Positions 4,721 to 5,713 of a DNA stretch of 5,713 bases are shown here, piece after piece. The position numbers were made by a program, and so were the translations under genes. Position 1 is the stretch's first letter. Each line of letters opens with the position of its first letter. A model generated the notes under the pieces. It saw only the letters and a program-made list of their open reading frames with translations. It made no database searches and had not been told where the DNA came from. Origin of the DNA: Spirochaetales bacterium (GTDB lineage Bacteria > Spirochaetota > Spirochaetia > DSM-2461); the NCBI GenBank assembly GCA_002748225.1, contig PDRU01000037.1, positions 1-5,713 on the forward strand, in the 5' to 3' direction.

Positions 4721-5713
4721 ATGAGGCGGGTTGGAAGCTGGCTTCTGCAAGTGCTGGTGTTGCTTATTTTCATAGGCGGCGCTGTGACGCTCTGGTATTT
4801 TGACTATAATAAAGAGACAGAAACTCTCGAAAAACCTCCCAAACCGGTGCAGGTTGAAAAACCAGAAATAAGGGTTCTTGAAAAATCTGTTGAGGCATGG
4901 GGAAATGTCCGTTCCGCCAATCAGGTTACTCTTCTCTCACGTGTATCAGGAATGGTGAGCGCTGTGTTTGCCGATGTGGGAGATACTGTTGAGATAGGTC
5001 AGCCGCTGGCTGAAATTGACCGTGAATTTTACCGTCTTGAGGTGGAACGGGCCGATGCTCCGCGTTCAGCGGCTGCTTCAGCATGGAAACGCGTCAACCG
5101 TCTGTATTCAGGGGGGCACATATCCCGTCAGGACTGGGAAAAGGCCCGCGCTTCGCATCTTGCCGCGGAAGCTCAGACCTCAGAGGCCCGTCTGCGTTAT
5201 CAATGGACTCTGGTTGATGCTCCGGCTGAGGGTGTTGTACTGCGCCGTCTTGTTAATGTCGGCTCACTGGTTTCGCCTGAAGCGGGTGTTCCATTGTTTG
5301 TCCTGGGGTCTCTGCCGGCCCTGGGTAAAGAGCCGGCCGCGGGGGAAGAGCCGGCCCTGGGTAAAGAGCCGGCCGCGGGGGAAGGCGGTATTCCGGCCGG
5401 GCGGGAGCCCGCTCCCGGGCAGCAGGCCGCTGAAGGCATGCTGCCTCAGATCAAGCTGGAAATTACATCCGAGGCGTTCCCCGAACTTGCCGTTACCGGA
5501 GAAATACGCTCAGTTGCGCCCTGGGTAGATCCCGCTACTCGCAGTTTTGCCGTGGTCTGCCGGGTGAAAGACAAAGAAAAACTTCTGCATCCTGGAATGA
5601 TGCTCAAAGTGCGGTTCATTACAGCATCTCCGCAGGTGCTCTGTCTTCCGGAAAAAGCCCTCAGTTCGGGGAAAAGCATCTGGACAGTTGACAGTATGAA
5701 TAGCGCGCATTCA
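4721..5713 (+). CDS. RND/HlyD-family efflux periplasmic adaptor subunit, N-terminal part, cut by window edge
   Basis: The frame opens at the ATG at 4721, with AGGGAGG (4707-4713) 7 bases upstream, and stays open to the right edge, giving 331 codons. A membrane anchor lies at about 7-26, with no lipobox cysteine. The first half of a lipoyl-like domain follows (SRVSGMVSAVFADVGDTVEIGQPLAEID, about 73-100 in two parts around V83). A short alpha-helical hairpin spans about 107-158 (RLYSGGHISRQDWEKA). The second lipoyl half has APAEGVVLRRLVNVGSLV (about 167-184). A beta-barrel part then includes GEIRSVAPWVDPATRSFAVV and LHPGMMLKVRF. Adaptors of this kind bridge an inner-membrane pump and an outer-membrane channel; the substrate cannot be predicted. 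Residues about 198-241 form a Pro/Ala/Gly/Glu-rich insert, including a 12-residue tandem repeat, between the lipoyl domain and the barrel. The permease should lie beyond the window. Confidence 0.9.
   Translation, partial: MRRVGSWLLQVLVLLIFIGGAVTLWYFDYNKETETLEKPPKPVQVEKPEIRVLEKSVEAWGNVRSANQVTLLSRVSGMVSAVFADVGDTVEIGQPLAEIDREFYRLEVERADAPRSAAASAWKRVNRLYSGGHISRQDWEKARASHLAAEAQTSEARLRYQWTLVDAPAEGVVLRRLVNVGSLVSPEAGVPLFVLGSLPALGKEPAAGEEPALGKEPAAGEGGIPAGREPAPGQQAAEGMLPQIKLEITSEAFPELAVTGEIRSVAPWVDPATRSFAVVCRVKDKEKLLHPGMMLKVRFITASPQVLCLPEKALSSGKSIWTVDSMNSAHS
5314..5384 (+). repeat. 36-base in-frame tandem repeat inside the adaptor gene
   Basis: Bases 5314-5348 and 5350-5384 are identical over 35 bases at a period of 36, so the copies keep the reading frame. 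Each encodes PALGKEPAAGE plus one junction residue (L198 in the first copy, E210 in the second). Each 36-base unit is itself made of two related 18-base halves (GAGCCGGCCCTGGGTAAA and GAGCCGGCCGCGGGGGAA), implying two rounds of duplication. The absence of any silent difference between the copies points to recent duplication. Confidence 0.95.
5402..5417. repeat. GC-rich inverted repeat just after the tandem repeat
   Basis: CGGGAGC and GCTCCCG are exact inverted arms separated by CC, within the coding sequence of the Pro/Gly-rich adaptor insert. Together with the CCGGCC palindromes of the tandem repeat, this makes the segment at about 5315-5420 strongly structured compared with the flanking gene. 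Confidence 0.6.

Noticed and set aside
4695..4722. ATG overlapping the rhodanese stop codon (TAATG) as the adaptor start
   Set aside because: That frame ends after nine codons at a TGA; the ATG at 4721 has a strong ribosome-binding site and opens the adaptor frame.
5314..5384. CRISPR-like array
   Set aside because: The two repeat copies abut with no spacers and lie in frame inside a protein-coding gene.
5200..5439. Minus-strand frame of 79 codons opposite the adaptor gene
   Set aside because: It is the mirror of the GC-rich repeat in the adaptor; the Pro/Ala/Gly/Ser translation is low complexity and the plus-strand frame is clearly the real gene.

Overview
The window reads as ordinary chromosomal DNA of a bacterium with two membranes: it encodes a periplasmic chaperone-like foldase and the adaptor of a multi-part efflux pump. 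Base composition is moderate overall and more GC-rich in the DUF115 gene and the adaptor gene. The mix of families (a long bacterial DUF115/MptE-like protein, a membrane-anchored SurA/PpiD-like protein, and the UPF0237/UPF0210 pair common in anaerobes) suggests a free-living anaerobic spirochaete or a similar lineage. That placement is inference from gene content; no rRNA or other marker gene is present.

Layout. Minus strand, read from right to left: a PpiD/SurA-like membrane-anchored foldase (4091 to 2529) is followed after 15 bases by a DUF115/MptE-like protein (2513 to 984), so these two probably form one operon. A 131-base gap containing a plausible promoter follows. Next comes a second pair: a free-standing ACT-domain protein of the UPF0237 family (852 to 583) and, 14 bases further on, the first 189 codons of its usual partner, a UPF0210/DUF711 'PFL family' protein that runs off the left edge. 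Plus strand: a small membrane-anchored rhodanese (4336 to 4695) and, 25 bases later, the first 331 codons of an RND/HlyD-type efflux adaptor (4721 to the right edge). The permease would be expected beyond the window. The two transcription directions diverge from a region at about 4092-4335 that holds promoter-like sequences and two short palindromes.

How the genes may work together. The foldase and the DUF115 protein may share a role in envelope or surface protein maturation. The ACT and UPF0210 proteins are a widely conserved pair, probably an amino-acid or metabolite sensor with its partner enzyme, whose reaction is not known to me. The rhodanese and adaptor look like the start of an export operon.

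Nothing here is a clear new defence or mobile system. The most unusual items are a 36-base in-frame tandem duplication inside the efflux adaptor, the loss of both usual histidines in the parvulin domain of the foldase, and the pairing of a membrane-anchored rhodanese with an efflux adaptor.
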